A stretch of 55,857 nucleotides of DNA from Brevinematales bacterium (GCA_013177895.1 JABLXV010000013.1:1-55857), one strand, 5' to 3'; shown: positions 35,456 through 44,641, numbered from the stretch's first letter. Numbers and translations are program-made. The notes: generated from the letters alone by a model not told the origin.

Positions 35456-35833
35456 CTATACAAACATGGCGGGGACTAGTTTTTGTATGACGATTAAAAG
35501 TTTTTCGGCGGTAAACGGTTTCATAATCCATGCGGTGGCTCCGGCGTTTTTCGCTTCCTGCTGGAGCTCGGGATTGGCTTCGGTTGTCAGTACTAAGACG
35601 GGCAGATAACGGTATTTCTGATTGGAACGGATATTTCTGATGAATTCGAACCCGTCCATTTCGGGCATATGCAGATCGGAAATAACAAGATCGATATCGT
35701 TGATCGCGAGTTTACTCAATCCGTCCTTACCGTTGACGGCTTCGACTACCTTGAATCCCTTATCCTGCAGGGTCATCCTGATTACCCAGCGCATCGATGT
35801 GGAATCGTCTACGATTAATATAGATTTCCCCAT
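35456..35833 (-). CDS. cheY: Chemotaxis response regulator CheY (operon-proximal)
   Basis: A 125-residue receiver: VDDSTSMRW (Asp9, Asp10), phospho-acceptor Asp53 in ISDLHMPEMDG, VLTTEA and IMKPFT. GGGAG lies before the ATG. It is the first gene of the STAS-cheA-mcp-cheW-cheR-cheD-cheB series, so it is the likely output regulator; no flagellar switch gene is in the window. Confidence 0.93.
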   Translation of the reverse strand: MGKSILIVDDSTSMRWVIRMTLQDKGFKVVEAVNGKDGLSKLAINDIDLVISDLHMPEMDGFEFIRNIRSNQKYRYLPVLVLTTEANPELQQEAKNAGATAWIMKPFTAEKLLIVIQKLVPAMFV

Positions 35834-35963
35834 AAAATACTCCCGCTTTTTTTCTGTGTAATATACTAGTTTAAACGGATGAGAATGTATATCGGGGAAA
35901 CCCTGAAAATAAGCATCGAAAAGTCTGAAAATTAAGCTATTTACATAGTATGATAAAAAAATA

Positions 35964-37385
35964 TCATACGTGCGTATTGGCGGACTTCTGAAGGAGGATA
36001 CCGATCAGGGTGATATCGTCGTTTTTCTGGATGCCGTTCAGGTAGCCCTCGAGACTCTTCATTATCAGATCGATAATCTGGTGGACGGGCAGGGTGACGT
36101 TATCTTCGATAAGCGAACGAATCTGGTCTTCGCCCCAAAGTACGCCGTACTTATCGAATTCCTCGAACAGACCGTCGGTAAAAAGAAGGACGCGGTCTCG
36201 ATAATGGAAGGAGTAGTGCTTGAAGTGATAGGTCAGGTTCTTTTTCATACCGATCATCTTTCCGGTGGGCACGAGGGCGGTGACCTGCTTATTATGGATA
36301 TAGTACTGGTCGGGATGGCCCGCCGAGGCGTAAGTGAGAACTTTATTGTTCATATCGATATCGATAATAATGCACGAGAAGAAGAAATTCAGGGCATAGT
36401 GCTCGATAAACTCGTTATTGAGGATTTCGAGAAGTTCGTCGGGCTGCGAAATCACTTCCTTCATCTTCTCATATTCGCTCTTAATCAGCATGGTCAGAAG
36501 CGCGGCCTGGATGCCATGCCCGGTAGCGTCGGCGAGAAATACCCGGAATACACCGCGCCGCATTTCGATAATATCGTAGACGTCACCGCCGATGAAGGTC
36601 AGCGGGAGATACCGGATGGTAAACTTACAGTTCTGGAATTTTGACAGGTCCTTGGGCAGGATATTCGCCTGAATCTTTTTCGCGATCTGGAGATCGCTAT
36701 TCGTATAGTTGTCCTTCTTCTTGAGTTCGTCGTAGGCTAGGTCGAGGGGTTTGACAAAGACGAAGTAATTGATCAGGAACACGGATAGGAATAATAACAG
36801 GAGTGCGGCGAACATAATAAATACGAACAGCGCGAGAAGGCCTGCGATCTCATCGGAGGCTTTTTCCTCTAACGTATGATAGGATTTTTCGATGATATCG
36901 AAGCCCTCGAGCGCGGGGGTTTCGTCGATTCGCACAAAATCGTTGATTTCCGCCGGATTGAACATTCCCGAACTTTTCAGGCGTATCGCCATCCCGATCT
37001 TCTGCGCGTAAATACCTACCGTATTATAAATTGCCGCCAGGGCGGTATCCTCCTCAGGGGTGATATACGACAGATGCCGGTAATCGAGGATGAGGTTGAA
37101 CAGTTTCTCCTGCTTGTCGCCGAATTTATCCACACTGTCAATATCGAATGTCAGCATATAGATATAATAGTGATGGATCAATCCGCCGAATCCCATCTGA
37201 GACTTCATATCCAGCAGAAATTTCTGGCGCGGGACGATTTCTTCCTGGTAATACGTATTTTTGTTCTGGTAGATGCGGAAGGCTAGAAAAACTACGATAC
37301 CGATGAGGAATAGATTGAGCGCATTCAAAACGGACAAGTACCTGAATTTTCTCGCGGCAGGCAGGTTTTTAAACCATGAAAACAT
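35964..37385 (-). CDS. Membrane-anchored SpoIIE-type PP2C phosphatase
   Basis: A phosphatase of about 473 residues: membrane helix near the N-terminus (VLNALNLFLIGIVVFLAF), an extracytoplasmic helical region, a second helix (FVFIMFAALLLLFLSVFL), then a PP2C domain with IGGDVYD, LADATGHGIQAAL, FTDGLFEEFD and NDDITLIGI. The PP2C half closely resembles that of the 14931-17831 protein. A longer reading from 37430 is possible, but a promoter ends 3 nt before that ATG, so I prefer 37385. It lies 130 bp upstream of cheY; a STAS target is encoded in the same direction downstream. Confidence 0.88.
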   Translation of the reverse strand: MFSWFKNLPAARKFRYLSVLNALNLFLIGIVVFLAFRIYQNKNTYYQEEIVPRQKFLLDMKSQMGFGGLIHHYYIYMLTFDIDSVDKFGDKQEKLFNLILDYRHLSYITPEEDTALAAIYNTVGIYAQKIGMAIRLKSSGMFNPAEINDFVRIDETPALEGFDIIEKSYHTLEEKASDEIAGLLALFVFIMFAALLLLFLSVFLINYFVFVKPLDLAYDELKKKDNYTNSDLQIAKKIQANILPKDLSKFQNCKFTIRYLPLTFIGGDVYDIIEMRRGVFRVFLADATGHGIQAALLTMLIKSEYEKMKEVISQPDELLEILNNEFIEHYALNFFFSCIIIDIDMNNKVLTYASAGHPDQYYIHNKQVTALVPTGKMIGMKKNLTYHFKHYSFHYRDRVLLFTDGLFEEFDKYGVLWGEDQIRSLIEDNVTLPVHQIIDLIMKSLEGYLNGIQKNDDITLIGILLQKSANTHV

Positions 37386-37433
37386 TCGTTTTTCATCCCG
37401 GGAATATTTATTTTTTATTCTTGAAATCATAGT

Positions 37434-37462
37434 ATTCTATCTTCATATTTCACTTTAGTCAA
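37434..37462 (-). promoter_or_regulatory. sigma70-type promoter of the che-adjacent PP2C phosphatase
   Basis: Minus strand TTGACT (37462-37457), 17-bp spacer, TAGAAT (37439-37434). It faces away from the glycosyltransferase promoter at 37500-37528. Confidence 0.75.
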
Positions 37463-37499
37463 TGGTAAATACGTTATATGCGTAGAAGTCATTAGGAGT

Positions 37500-37528
37500 T
37501 TGATTCTTTTTACTCCGCACTTTAAAAT
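37500..37528 (+). promoter_or_regulatory. sigma70-type promoter of the glycosyltransferase gene
   Basis: TTGATT (37500-37505), 17-bp spacer, TAAAAT (37523-37528), 32 nt before the ATG. Confidence 0.75.
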
Positions 37529-37560
37529 ACGAAAGCCCGATAAAGTGAAAGGCAGGTCGT

Positions 37561-39342
37561 ATGCATCCTATTGAGTACAGGGCCGTCCCGGAATATATCA
37601 CCAAATCAAAGAAACTCTCCATATTGATGCCGTTTCTCAACGAAGAAGATGTGATTGTCGCGAATACGCATACTGTTATGAGCATGATGCGCGAGTTGAA
37701 AATCAACTACGAAATCATTCTGATTGACGACGGTTCTACCGACCGCTCGTATGAATTACTTCATGCGGAGTTCGATAAAGAGAAACGGGTGAAACTGGTG
37801 CGCAATCACCAGAACTTCGGGAAGGGGTGGGTGATTAAGACCGGGTACGAATACTCGACCGGGGACTACATCCTTTTCCTCGATTCAGACCTCGAACTAT
37901 CTCCCTATCATATCCCGAATTTCCTGCGGGTGATGGACGATGAGAACGCCGATGCGGTAATCGGGTCGAAGCTCCATAAGGATTCGATACTCGATTATCC
38001 CAACGCGCGGCGTCTTTTCAGCGGCATCTATTATACGATGATAAAGGTTCTGTTCGGGCTGCCGATTATGGATTCGCAGACGGGCATCAAGCTGTTCAAG
38101 CGCGAGGTGCTCGAGCTCTCCCTGCCCCGTTTAATCGTTAAACGTTTTGCGTTCGATATAGAACTTCTGGTTATCCTGCACGAGTATAAAAAGAAAATCG
38201 CTTCCGCCCCGATAGAGCTCAAATTCTCGCGCGGGGCGTTCGGGAAAATCCGTTTAAACAATATCGCGCAGATCATCGTCGATACCCTTTCCATCTACTA
38301 CCGGGATAAAATTCTGCGGTTCTATAAACGCGAACTGGGCGAGAATATCCGTTATCATTATACGTTCATTCTATTTCAGGATACCGGAGACCGTTATGAG
38401 AAAATATGCCTCGAACGTTTCCTCGATATCAGTTATGACGGATATGACGTTATCCTCACGGGGCGAACCGATTTCGGGATCAAGCACCCGAGACTGAAAT
38501 TTATCAAATCGGACGAAGATTCCTATGCAGGCCGTCTGATGCAGGTGCGGGATAAGGCAAAGCTGAAGACCGACTATATCGTGCTCTCCGCGCTGAACGC
38601 ATATCCCGACGGGCGTTTTTTCCTGTCCGCCGGTAGAATCCTCTCCCTCAAGGGAGTCGGGTCGGCGGGGGGATATGTCGTCCTGCGGACAAACGCTTTG
38701 CCCTACGAAACTCTGGCGCATTCGGTATCCAAAAGTATATTTCTGAATGCCAACCTGAATTACCGTTACCGCGCGCTCAATCCGAAAAAGGTATCCGAGC
38801 TTCAATTAAACGGGATGATTATCAAAGCGGATTATCTGAATTCCCTGACCCCGGACGCGAGTACGGGGATGAAGCTCGAAGTACTCCTGGCAAAGGCGGT
38901 CGAGAAGAATAAGGAAATTATCATGTATTCGCCGGACCTGCTTTTATACCAGCGTTTTCCCGAGAGCTACTGGGAATTCATGGAGGGTCTCCAGACTCAG
39001 GTAAACGCCCGGCTCGAGCAGATTTTCTCCGGGAAAAAAGACCGTAAATTAAAGGATTATAAATTCTTTATCTCCATAGGCGTATTATTATTCATCGCCG
39101 CGAGCGTGGCGTCGGTTTTTGTTTTCCGCAAATCGGAGCTGATGATACCGCTATATTCCTACTACGGATTCCTGCTTCTGAGCAGGGTGGTTTTCTTCGG
39201 GCTGATCAACGGTTTCAGGAGTTTTCTGCTATTAGCCTGGGCTCAGCTTTTTTACGGCTTTAGCCTCTTAAAGGGTCTTCTTGTCCGGTTATTAGGCGCG
39301 AAGGTTAAAAAATTCCTTCAGCGTATTTCAGAACATAAATAG
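37561..39342 (+). CDS. Family 2 glycosyltransferase with second GT-like region and membrane tail
   Basis: A 593-residue protein. Residues 15-240 form a GT2 domain of the DPM1/GtrB type: MPFLNEEDVIVAN, LIDDGSTDRSYELL, LFLDSDLEL (DxD-like) and DSQTGIKLFKRE. Residues of about 265-490 look like a second, degenerate nucleotide-diphospho-sugar-type fold (DVILTGRTDFGIKHPRL, then TDYIVLSALNAYPDGRF) without a clear metal motif. Two or three membrane helices follow at about 497-575 and a basic tail. Such enzymes usually charge polyprenyl phosphate. AGG lies before the ATG. No other glycan genes are near. Confidence 0.82.
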   Translation: MHPIEYRAVPEYITKSKKLSILMPFLNEEDVIVANTHTVMSMMRELKINYEIILIDDGSTDRSYELLHAEFDKEKRVKLVRNHQNFGKGWVIKTGYEYSTGDYILFLDSDLELSPYHIPNFLRVMDDENADAVIGSKLHKDSILDYPNARRLFSGIYYTMIKVLFGLPIMDSQTGIKLFKREVLELSLPRLIVKRFAFDIELLVILHEYKKKIASAPIELKFSRGAFGKIRLNNIAQIIVDTLSIYYRDKILRFYKRELGENIRYHYTFILFQDTGDRYEKICLERFLDISYDGYDVILTGRTDFGIKHPRLKFIKSDEDSYAGRLMQVRDKAKLKTDYIVLSALNAYPDGRFFLSAGRILSLKGVGSAGGYVVLRTNALPYETLAHSVSKSIFLNANLNYRYRALNPKKVSELQLNGMIIKADYLNSLTPDASTGMKLEVLLAKAVEKNKEIIMYSPDLLLYQRFPESYWEFMEGLQTQVNARLEQIFSGKKDRKLKDYKFFISIGVLLFIAASVASVFVFRKSELMIPLYSYYGFLLLSRVVFFGLINGFRSFLLLAWAQLFYGFSLLKGLLVRLLGAKVKKFLQRISEHK

Positions 39343-39344
39343 AC

Positions 39345-39373
39345 TTGTGATTTTACCGAAGATGGCTTAGAAT
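39345..39373 (+). promoter_or_regulatory. sigma70-type promoter of the pilB-pilC unit
   Basis: TTGTGA (39345-39350), 17-bp spacer, TAGAAT (39368-39373). The expected transcript start near 39380 supports translation from the ATG at 39399. Confidence 0.7.
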
Positions 39374-39398
39374 AAAGAAAAAGGGATTGGAGAAGCGA

Positions 39399-41087
39399 AT
39401 GCCGAACGTATTCAAGAAAACGTTAGGAGAAATACTGGTCGAGAACGGCATTATCGAGCCCAAGGCGTTGAGCGATGCGATGGTCTCCCAGTTAAAGACC
39501 GGTAAGAAACTGGGTAAGATTCTCCGTGAGAAAGGACTGATAGACGAGACCACCCTTTATTCGTTCCTCCAGACCCAGCTTGGAATTCATTTCGATGAAA
39601 ATATCGACGTCGAACCCAAGGCGGAATATTTCGCGCATCTTCCCCTAAGATACTGTAAAAATAAAGTGATCGCCCCGGTCGAAGTTTCCCCTAAGACCAT
39701 CAAGGTCTATGTGTCCGAGCCGACGAATACGAGCATGCTGAACGAAATATCGTTCCTGTCAGGGCGCGTGGTCGAGGTGGAGTACGCCACCGAAGGCGCG
39801 ATTATTGATTACCTCGAGAAGGCGAGCGCCTCGGGAAGCGGTAAGGTTATCGCGAAGGGCGGGGCATATGCGGAGCCGGAACGTACGCATGAGGAAAAGA
39901 AAGAGGAACTGTCGGAGGACGATTCTCCGGTCGTGCGTTTTGTCGAGGAGACTATCCGCTCCGCGATCGAGCGGAAAGCGTCCGACGTGCATTTCGAGGT
40001 ATATGAGAAAATGGCGCTCCTCCGTTTCCGTGTGGACGGCGTACTCCTGAAGGGCGACGATATCGAACTGCGGATGTATCCCGCCGTCATATCGAGAATT
40101 AAGATTATGGCCGACCTCGATATCTCCGAGAAACGTCTGCCGCAGGACGGCAGAATCATGATCCGGCACGATGAGCGCCAGATCGATATCCGCGTCTCGA
40201 TCATCCCGACCGTGTACGGCGAATGCGCGGTGCTTCGTATCCTCGATAAAGGCAAATCCATGCGTACGCTCGAGGATATCGGGTTCCCCAAGGAAATGGT
40301 GATCGAGATTAAAAAGGAAGCGCGTAAGCCGTTCGGGATGGTGCTTGTGACCGGCCCTACGGGAAGCGGAAAAACCACCACTCTTTACGCCGTGCTCCAG
40401 TACGTCATCCAGTTCGAGAATAAAATTCTGACGATAGAAGACCCGGTGGAATACCAGATCGGCGGGATTTCCCAGGTGCAGGTGCATTCCGAGATCGGGC
40501 TGACATTCGCGGCGGGATTGCGCGCGTTTTTACGCCATGACCCGGATACCATTATGGTCGGGGAAATCCGTGACAAGGAGACCGCCGATATCGCCGTCCG
40601 CGCGGCGTTGACAGGACATCTGGTGCTGACGACCGTGCATACCAACGATGCGGCGTCCAGTCTGACCCGTTTTATCGATATGGGCATTCCCGCGTACCTG
40701 CTCACATCGACCGTGAACCTGATTATTGCCCAGCGTCTTGTGCGTACGATCTGTCAGCACTGTAAGACCGAGAAGGTATTAACCGCCGAGGACATAAAAA
40801 TCTACGGGCTGGGGGTGTTTTTCAAGCCCGGGCAGAAAGTATATTACGGCAAGGGATGCAAATCCTGTAATAAGACGGGGTATCTGGGAAGGCAGCCCGT
40901 ATTTGAAATACTCAAGCTGAACGATACTATCAAGGCGGCGGTTCTGCGGAACGCGTCCTCGTTCGAGATCAGGGAGATCGCCGGGAAAGAGGGGATGATG
41001 ACCCTGCGGGATTCCGGAATTACGCTGATTAAAAACGGGATAACGACTCTCGAAGAGATGGAAAAGATAGTTTCGCTGGGAGATTAG
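39399..41087 (+). CDS. Type IV pilus / type II secretion assembly ATPase (PilB/GspE)
   Basis: A 562-residue secretion ATPase. N-terminal MshEN-type domain (LGEILVENGIIEPKALS), then the catalytic core with Walker A GPTGSGKTTTLYA (about 319), the Asp box, Walker B TIMVGEIRDKETAD, the His box LTTVHTNDA, and a tetracysteine zinc site CQHCK...CKSCNKTG. It powers pilin polymerisation from the cytoplasmic side of the inner membrane. The ATG at 39399 with GGAG six nt upstream is preferred to a TTG at 39387. Followed after 1 nt by the platform gene. Confidence 0.93.
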   Translation: MPNVFKKTLGEILVENGIIEPKALSDAMVSQLKTGKKLGKILREKGLIDETTLYSFLQTQLGIHFDENIDVEPKAEYFAHLPLRYCKNKVIAPVEVSPKTIKVYVSEPTNTSMLNEISFLSGRVVEVEYATEGAIIDYLEKASASGSGKVIAKGGAYAEPERTHEEKKEELSEDDSPVVRFVEETIRSAIERKASDVHFEVYEKMALLRFRVDGVLLKGDDIELRMYPAVISRIKIMADLDISEKRLPQDGRIMIRHDERQIDIRVSIIPTVYGECAVLRILDKGKSMRTLEDIGFPKEMVIEIKKEARKPFGMVLVTGPTGSGKTTTLYAVLQYVIQFENKILTIEDPVEYQIGGISQVQVHSEIGLTFAAGLRAFLRHDPDTIMVGEIRDKETADIAVRAALTGHLVLTTVHTNDAASSLTRFIDMGIPAYLLTSTVNLIIAQRLVRTICQHCKTEKVLTAEDIKIYGLGVFFKPGQKVYYGKGCKSCNKTGYLGRQPVFEILKLNDTIKAAVLRNASSFEIREIAGKEGMMTLRDSGITLIKNGITTLEEMEKIVSLGD

Positions 41088-41088
41088 A

Positions 41089-42276
41089 ATGATCTTTACC
41101 TATGAGGCGTTTAATAAAAGCGGCGAAAAGCTGGTCGGTACTATCGACGCCGACCGTAAAGAGGACGTCGCCGGAATCCTATACGAACAGAACCTGATTG
41201 TCAGTAAGGTCGTTCCGGTGAAGAGCGGCGGGTCGATGAGGGTAAAACCCGAGGAGTTGATCATATTCACACGCCTCCTCGCGACCGCTATCAACGCCAG
41301 CGTCCCGTTGACGCGCGCGCTCGAGATCACGATGGAAGAACTTCCCGTTGCCAGCCATCTGAGGATTATTATCCTGTCCGTCCTGCACCAGTTAAAGACG
41401 GGTAAATCCCTTTCCGATTCGCTCTATATGTACCAGTCCGTGTTCTCCGAACTCTACGTAAATATGGTGCGCGCGGGCGAACGTTCCGGTAAGCTCGGGC
41501 AAGCCCTGAGCGAGGTGCTGAAATATATCCAGAAACGTTACGAACTCAAGAAGAAAATATCCTCCGCGATGCTCTATCCCGTTTTTATATTCGGATTTGC
41601 TGTACTGGTGCTCGGATTTTTTATCGCGGTGATTATCCCGCAGTTCAAGGAAAGCTACTCGAGCTTCGGGGGTGAACTTCCAGAGTTTACCGCGGGACTG
41701 CTCGCGGTTGCCGACTGGTTTAAGGCGAACTTCATCTATGTCGGCATCGGCCTCGCGGTGACAATCTACCTGCTTCGGATGTATATCCGTTCCGAGAAGG
41801 GGCGTCCCGTATACGAGAAATTCCTGTTCGCGCTTCCTGTCGCGGGGGCGCTCTATAAAATGGATTTAGTCTCGCGCTTTACCCGTACCCTTTCGGTGCT
41901 TCTGATGAACGGTATCACGCTGGTCGACGCGCTCGAACTTGTACAGGGTATCGTCAATAATAAAACGTTCGAGGCGACTATCATCGATTCGATACACAAT
42001 CTCACACAGGGTAAAAGTTTTACCGCCTCGCTGAAACAGAACCCGCATATTCCCACCATACTCGTGCAGATGACCGCGATGGGCGAAGAGTCCGGGCGTC
42101 TCGCGCAGCTCCTCGACAACCTATCCGATTTCTATGAGAAGGAGGTGGATGTTTCGGTGGAGAAACTCACGTCGGTGATGACGCCTATCCTGATCGCGTT
42201 TATCGGTGTCCTGATCGGCATTATTGTTATCGGGTTGTTCCTGCCCGTGTTCAACCTGTCGCAAATGGTGAAGTAA
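41089..42276 (+). CDS. Type IV pilus / type II secretion inner-membrane platform protein (PilC/GspF)
   Basis: A 395-residue GspF-family protein: N-terminal YEAFNKSGEKLVGTI, two cytoplasmic GspF helical domains (about 65-190 and 265-390; motifs FTRLLATAINASVPLTRAL and FTRTLSVLLMNGITLVDAL) and three membrane segments (about 165-190, 215-235, 365-390). Forms the inner-membrane platform under the ATPase. Pilins, secretin and prepilin peptidase are not in the window, so pilus and secretion function cannot be told apart. Confidence 0.93.
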   Translation: MIFTYEAFNKSGEKLVGTIDADRKEDVAGILYEQNLIVSKVVPVKSGGSMRVKPEELIIFTRLLATAINASVPLTRALEITMEELPVASHLRIIILSVLHQLKTGKSLSDSLYMYQSVFSELYVNMVRAGERSGKLGQALSEVLKYIQKRYELKKKISSAMLYPVFIFGFAVLVLGFFIAVIIPQFKESYSSFGGELPEFTAGLLAVADWFKANFIYVGIGLAVTIYLLRMYIRSEKGRPVYEKFLFALPVAGALYKMDLVSRFTRTLSVLLMNGITLVDALELVQGIVNNKTFEATIIDSIHNLTQGKSFTASLKQNPHIPTILVQMTAMGEESGRLAQLLDNLSDFYEKEVDVSVEKLTSVMTPILIAFIGVLIGIIVIGLFLPVFNLSQMVK

Positions 42277-42277
42277 A

Positions 42278-43225
42278 ATGCATACGAGGGAAATAGCCGT
42301 ATATCTTACCACGGATATCAGGGCATGCACGGTCCGCGAGGAACAGATATTCCGCATCAGGAACGCGTTCCCCGATTTTAACGTGACGCTCTGCGCGAGC
42401 GTCGACGATTTTGTCACGCACGTCCATAACGCCGATTACGCGGTGACATGGGAGTTTAAGAAGGAATGGTATGCCGGCGCGCCCTTCCTGCACACGGTAT
42501 TTACTCCGGCGGCGGGGCGGGAATGGATCGAACCCGATCCGTCCGGGCGAACCCCTACCATTTTCGGGCGGTTTCATGGGAAACTGATGCGCGAGACCCT
42601 GCTCGCGATGATGCTTTATTTCAACCGCCGAGTAGCGGAAACACTCCAGAACCAGACGGACAGGAAATGGGAGCGGGATGCATACTCGGATACCCATTCT
42701 CTCACCCGCCAGACCGTGCTGATTATCGGGTACGGGAATATCGGCAGGGAATGCGCGAAAGTCCTCAAGGCGCTGGGCGCGAAGGTGATCGGGGTCAAGC
42801 GCGACCTGTCCAAGGGGACGAACGATAATATCGCCGATTCGGTGATAACGTTCGATAATATCGCACCCGCCCTTCGCGAGGCGGATCATGTGGCGCTGAT
42901 ATTGCCTGGGGGACGGGAGACCGACGGTATTATCAACCGGTCGCATCTTGAGAATATGAAAAAAACGGCTTATATCTATAATATGGGACGCGGAAATTGC
43001 ATCGGGGAGGACGACATCGTATGGGCGGTGACCTATTCTAAGATCGCGGGCTTCTGGCTCGACGTGTTCGATAAGGAGCCGTTACCGCTGACGTCGAAAC
43101 TGTGGCGTTTCCCGAATGTGGTCATCACCCCGCACTCCTCCGCGTTCAACGCGGAATACCTCGACCTTTACTTCGACGAACTCATCCAAATCATTAAATA
43201 CCTGGAAACCAAACGAGGAGCCTGA
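42278..43225 (+). CDS. D-isomer-specific 2-hydroxyacid dehydrogenase family protein
   Basis: A 315-residue NAD-dependent oxidoreductase. The Rossmann motif is VLIIGYGNIGRECAKVL (about 144-160), then LPGGRETDGIINRSHL, NMGRGNCIGEDDI (catalytic Arg region), WLDVFDKEPLP (catalytic Glu region) and the catalytic His in ITPHSSAF. The N-terminal substrate domain is short and atypical, so the substrate cannot be named. It starts 1 nt after the pilC stop and may be co-transcribed with it. Confidence 0.88.
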   Translation: MHTREIAVYLTTDIRACTVREEQIFRIRNAFPDFNVTLCASVDDFVTHVHNADYAVTWEFKKEWYAGAPFLHTVFTPAAGREWIEPDPSGRTPTIFGRFHGKLMRETLLAMMLYFNRRVAETLQNQTDRKWERDAYSDTHSLTRQTVLIIGYGNIGRECAKVLKALGAKVIGVKRDLSKGTNDNIADSVITFDNIAPALREADHVALILPGGRETDGIINRSHLENMKKTAYIYNMGRGNCIGEDDIVWAVTYSKIAGFWLDVFDKEPLPLTSKLWRFPNVVITPHSSAFNAEYLDLYFDELIQIIKYLETKRGA

Positions 43226-43229
43226 GAAC

Positions 43230-43502
43230 ATGAGCGTATTCGAAATCGGAATGCTGGTCGGGTTCGGGAGCGCGTGGCCCGTATCGATCTATAAATCGCT
43301 GCGCGCGCGGACATGCAAGGGGAAATCCCTGCCGTTCCTCATCATCGTATTCCTCGGTTACATCAGCGGGATTATCCATAAGGCGCTCTACAGCTTCGAC
43401 GCGGTGATCGGGTTCTATATCCTGAACGCGGTCATGGTGCTGATCGACATCGGGCTGTACTTCAGGAACCGGGAGTTGGATCGAAAGAACGGGGTATCGT
43501 AA
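43230..43502 (+). CDS. Small PQ-loop/SemiSWEET-like membrane protein
   Basis: A 90-residue, three-helix membrane protein (about 3-19, 34-51, 58-79). The stretch VGFGSAWPVSIYKSLRAR followed by TCKGKSLPFLIIVFLGYISG resembles the PQ-loop repeat of SemiSWEET transporters, with Pro in the first helix and a G-K-S loop. SemiSWEETs of this size dimerise and carry sugars; this is a family resemblance, not proof. GAGGAG precedes the ATG 4 nt after the dehydrogenase stop, so the two are probably coupled. Confidence 0.5.
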   Translation: MSVFEIGMLVGFGSAWPVSIYKSLRARTCKGKSLPFLIIVFLGYISGIIHKALYSFDAVIGFYILNAVMVLIDIGLYFRNRELDRKNGVS

Positions 43503-43514
43503 ATAAAAACCGCG

Positions 43515-43550
43515 TGAGGGCATGTAGACGAACTGGTTTTGGTTCTGCTT
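43515..43550. repeat. Degenerate end fragment of the palindromic repeat family
   Basis: GAGGGCATGTAGACGAACTG followed by GTTTTGG corresponds to the repeat end GAGGGCGTGTTGACGAACTG plus TTTTTG seen at 5287-5300 and 44642-44690 (opposite strand). It marks the left edge of an AT-rich segment. Confidence 0.5.
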
Positions 43551-43576
43551 CCGCTCTTTTTATTGATGAACCTAGA

Positions 43577-43726
43577 ATGGTGGTTTTAGCCAACAAATAT
43601 GGATTTGCCGTTCTGCATGAAAATGATCCCGAGCATTTTCATATAAAATATATAAGTAATGATAACATTAATTATTATTATGATGTAACTAAAGCTGTTC
43701 CCTATTTTCCAAATTTCTCATGGTAG
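43577..43726 (+). pseudogene. Short ORF, possible gene remnant
   Basis: A 49-codon frame with protein-like composition (KYGFAVLHENDPEHFHIKY, ending VPYFPNFSW) in an AT-rich stretch. There is no clear ribosome site, and the frame runs back into a repeat fragment, so it may be the tail of a lost gene. No family recognised. Confidence 0.25.
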
Positions 43727-43735
43727 GAGGCAAAT

Positions 43736-44605
43736 ATGAAAATGATAAAATATGTAATTCTATTAACGGTAGTTTTTTCTTTCCAGAATTTATATGCGGT
43801 AAAACCCTACAGCGAACAGGCGAGTAATTTTTCCGCGGCGGTTTCAGTGACAGTCATTCCGAATACGAATTTTACCGAGTATAAATATGAAATTCTATAT
43901 TCTCAAAACAACTTGAGAGATTTAGCTATCATCAGTTTTATTTTTCCGCCTCAGGTTTTAGAGGATACTTTTTTAAATGCCGATGGTTTGGCGGAAGACG
44001 GAGTAAAATGGAAAGGTTTTTATGTAAATTTTGGAAATTTATCCGCAATTTCTTTTGAATCTAAAGGCGGAACTCTTTCACGAGAGTGGATAAATTCGAA
44101 TATGATTTTACAGAAAAAAACTACGGATTTAAAACCGGGACAAAAACTTACGATTTCCTTAATAACAAAGGAAACGGAGACAATCCCGGGTATAATCAAT
44201 CTCCAAGGTTATAGTAGAGTTGCGACATGGGTATTCAATACGAAAAAAGACGGATATCCCGACGCGAGTTATGATGACGGTTTTCATCCCAAGATATTCA
44301 AAGTCGTCGGGCCGGTGCTGAAACCCGACGGGAATACCGGGATGATCGACAAATTGATCGAGATGACGACCGGCGCGTATAGCCTGAAGTGGATATCCAA
44401 ATTAGACGTGTATCAGGGTTTGATGGATAAACTGAACGCCGCAAAACAGCAGATACTGCTGGGGCAATCGAAGTATCATACAGCGTGGAATATCCTCGAA
44501 GCGTATAAACATCTCCTGAACGCCCAACGGTGGAAGGCGATAACCGAGCCGTGCTTCCAGATGCTGTACTTCAATGCGGATTTGCTGATAAGCAAACTGA
44601 AATAA
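43736..44605 (+). CDS. Exported protein of unknown function with mosaic base composition
   Basis: A 289-residue protein with a signal peptide (MKMIKYVILLTVVFSF, cleavage near LYAV). The N-terminal half looks beta-rich, with the pattern SAAVSVTVIPNTNFTEYKYE. The C-terminal 90 residues are helical (LMDKLNAAKQQILLG, NILEAYKHLLNAQRWKA). The first 540 bp are clearly AT-rich, while the last 320 bp have the composition of the neighbours, as if two pieces were joined. AGGAGG precedes the ATG. No family recognised. Confidence 0.6.
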   Translation: MKMIKYVILLTVVFSFQNLYAVKPYSEQASNFSAAVSVTVIPNTNFTEYKYEILYSQNNLRDLAIISFIFPPQVLEDTFLNADGLAEDGVKWKGFYVNFGNLSAISFESKGGTLSREWINSNMILQKKTTDLKPGQKLTISLITKETETIPGIINLQGYSRVATWVFNTKKDGYPDASYDDGFHPKIFKVVGPVLKPDGNTGMIDKLIEMTTGAYSLKWISKLDVYQGLMDKLNAAKQQILLGQSKYHTAWNILEAYKHLLNAQRWKAITEPCFQMLYFNADLLISKLK

Positions 44606-44641
44606 CCCAATGTGAAATAGAGTTTATTTAATGTTCATATA

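Noticed and set aside
35948-35969. Inverted repeat GTATGATA-A6-TATCATAC at the end of the PP2C gene as a terminator
   Set aside because: AT-only stem without a following T-run on the minus strand; too weak to call.
44590-44605. Relationship of the 43736-44605 protein to the flagellin-like paralogues (LYFNADLLISKL against LYFDADTFLFKL)
   Set aside because: Only one short similar stretch; no D1 signature motifs elsewhere in that protein.
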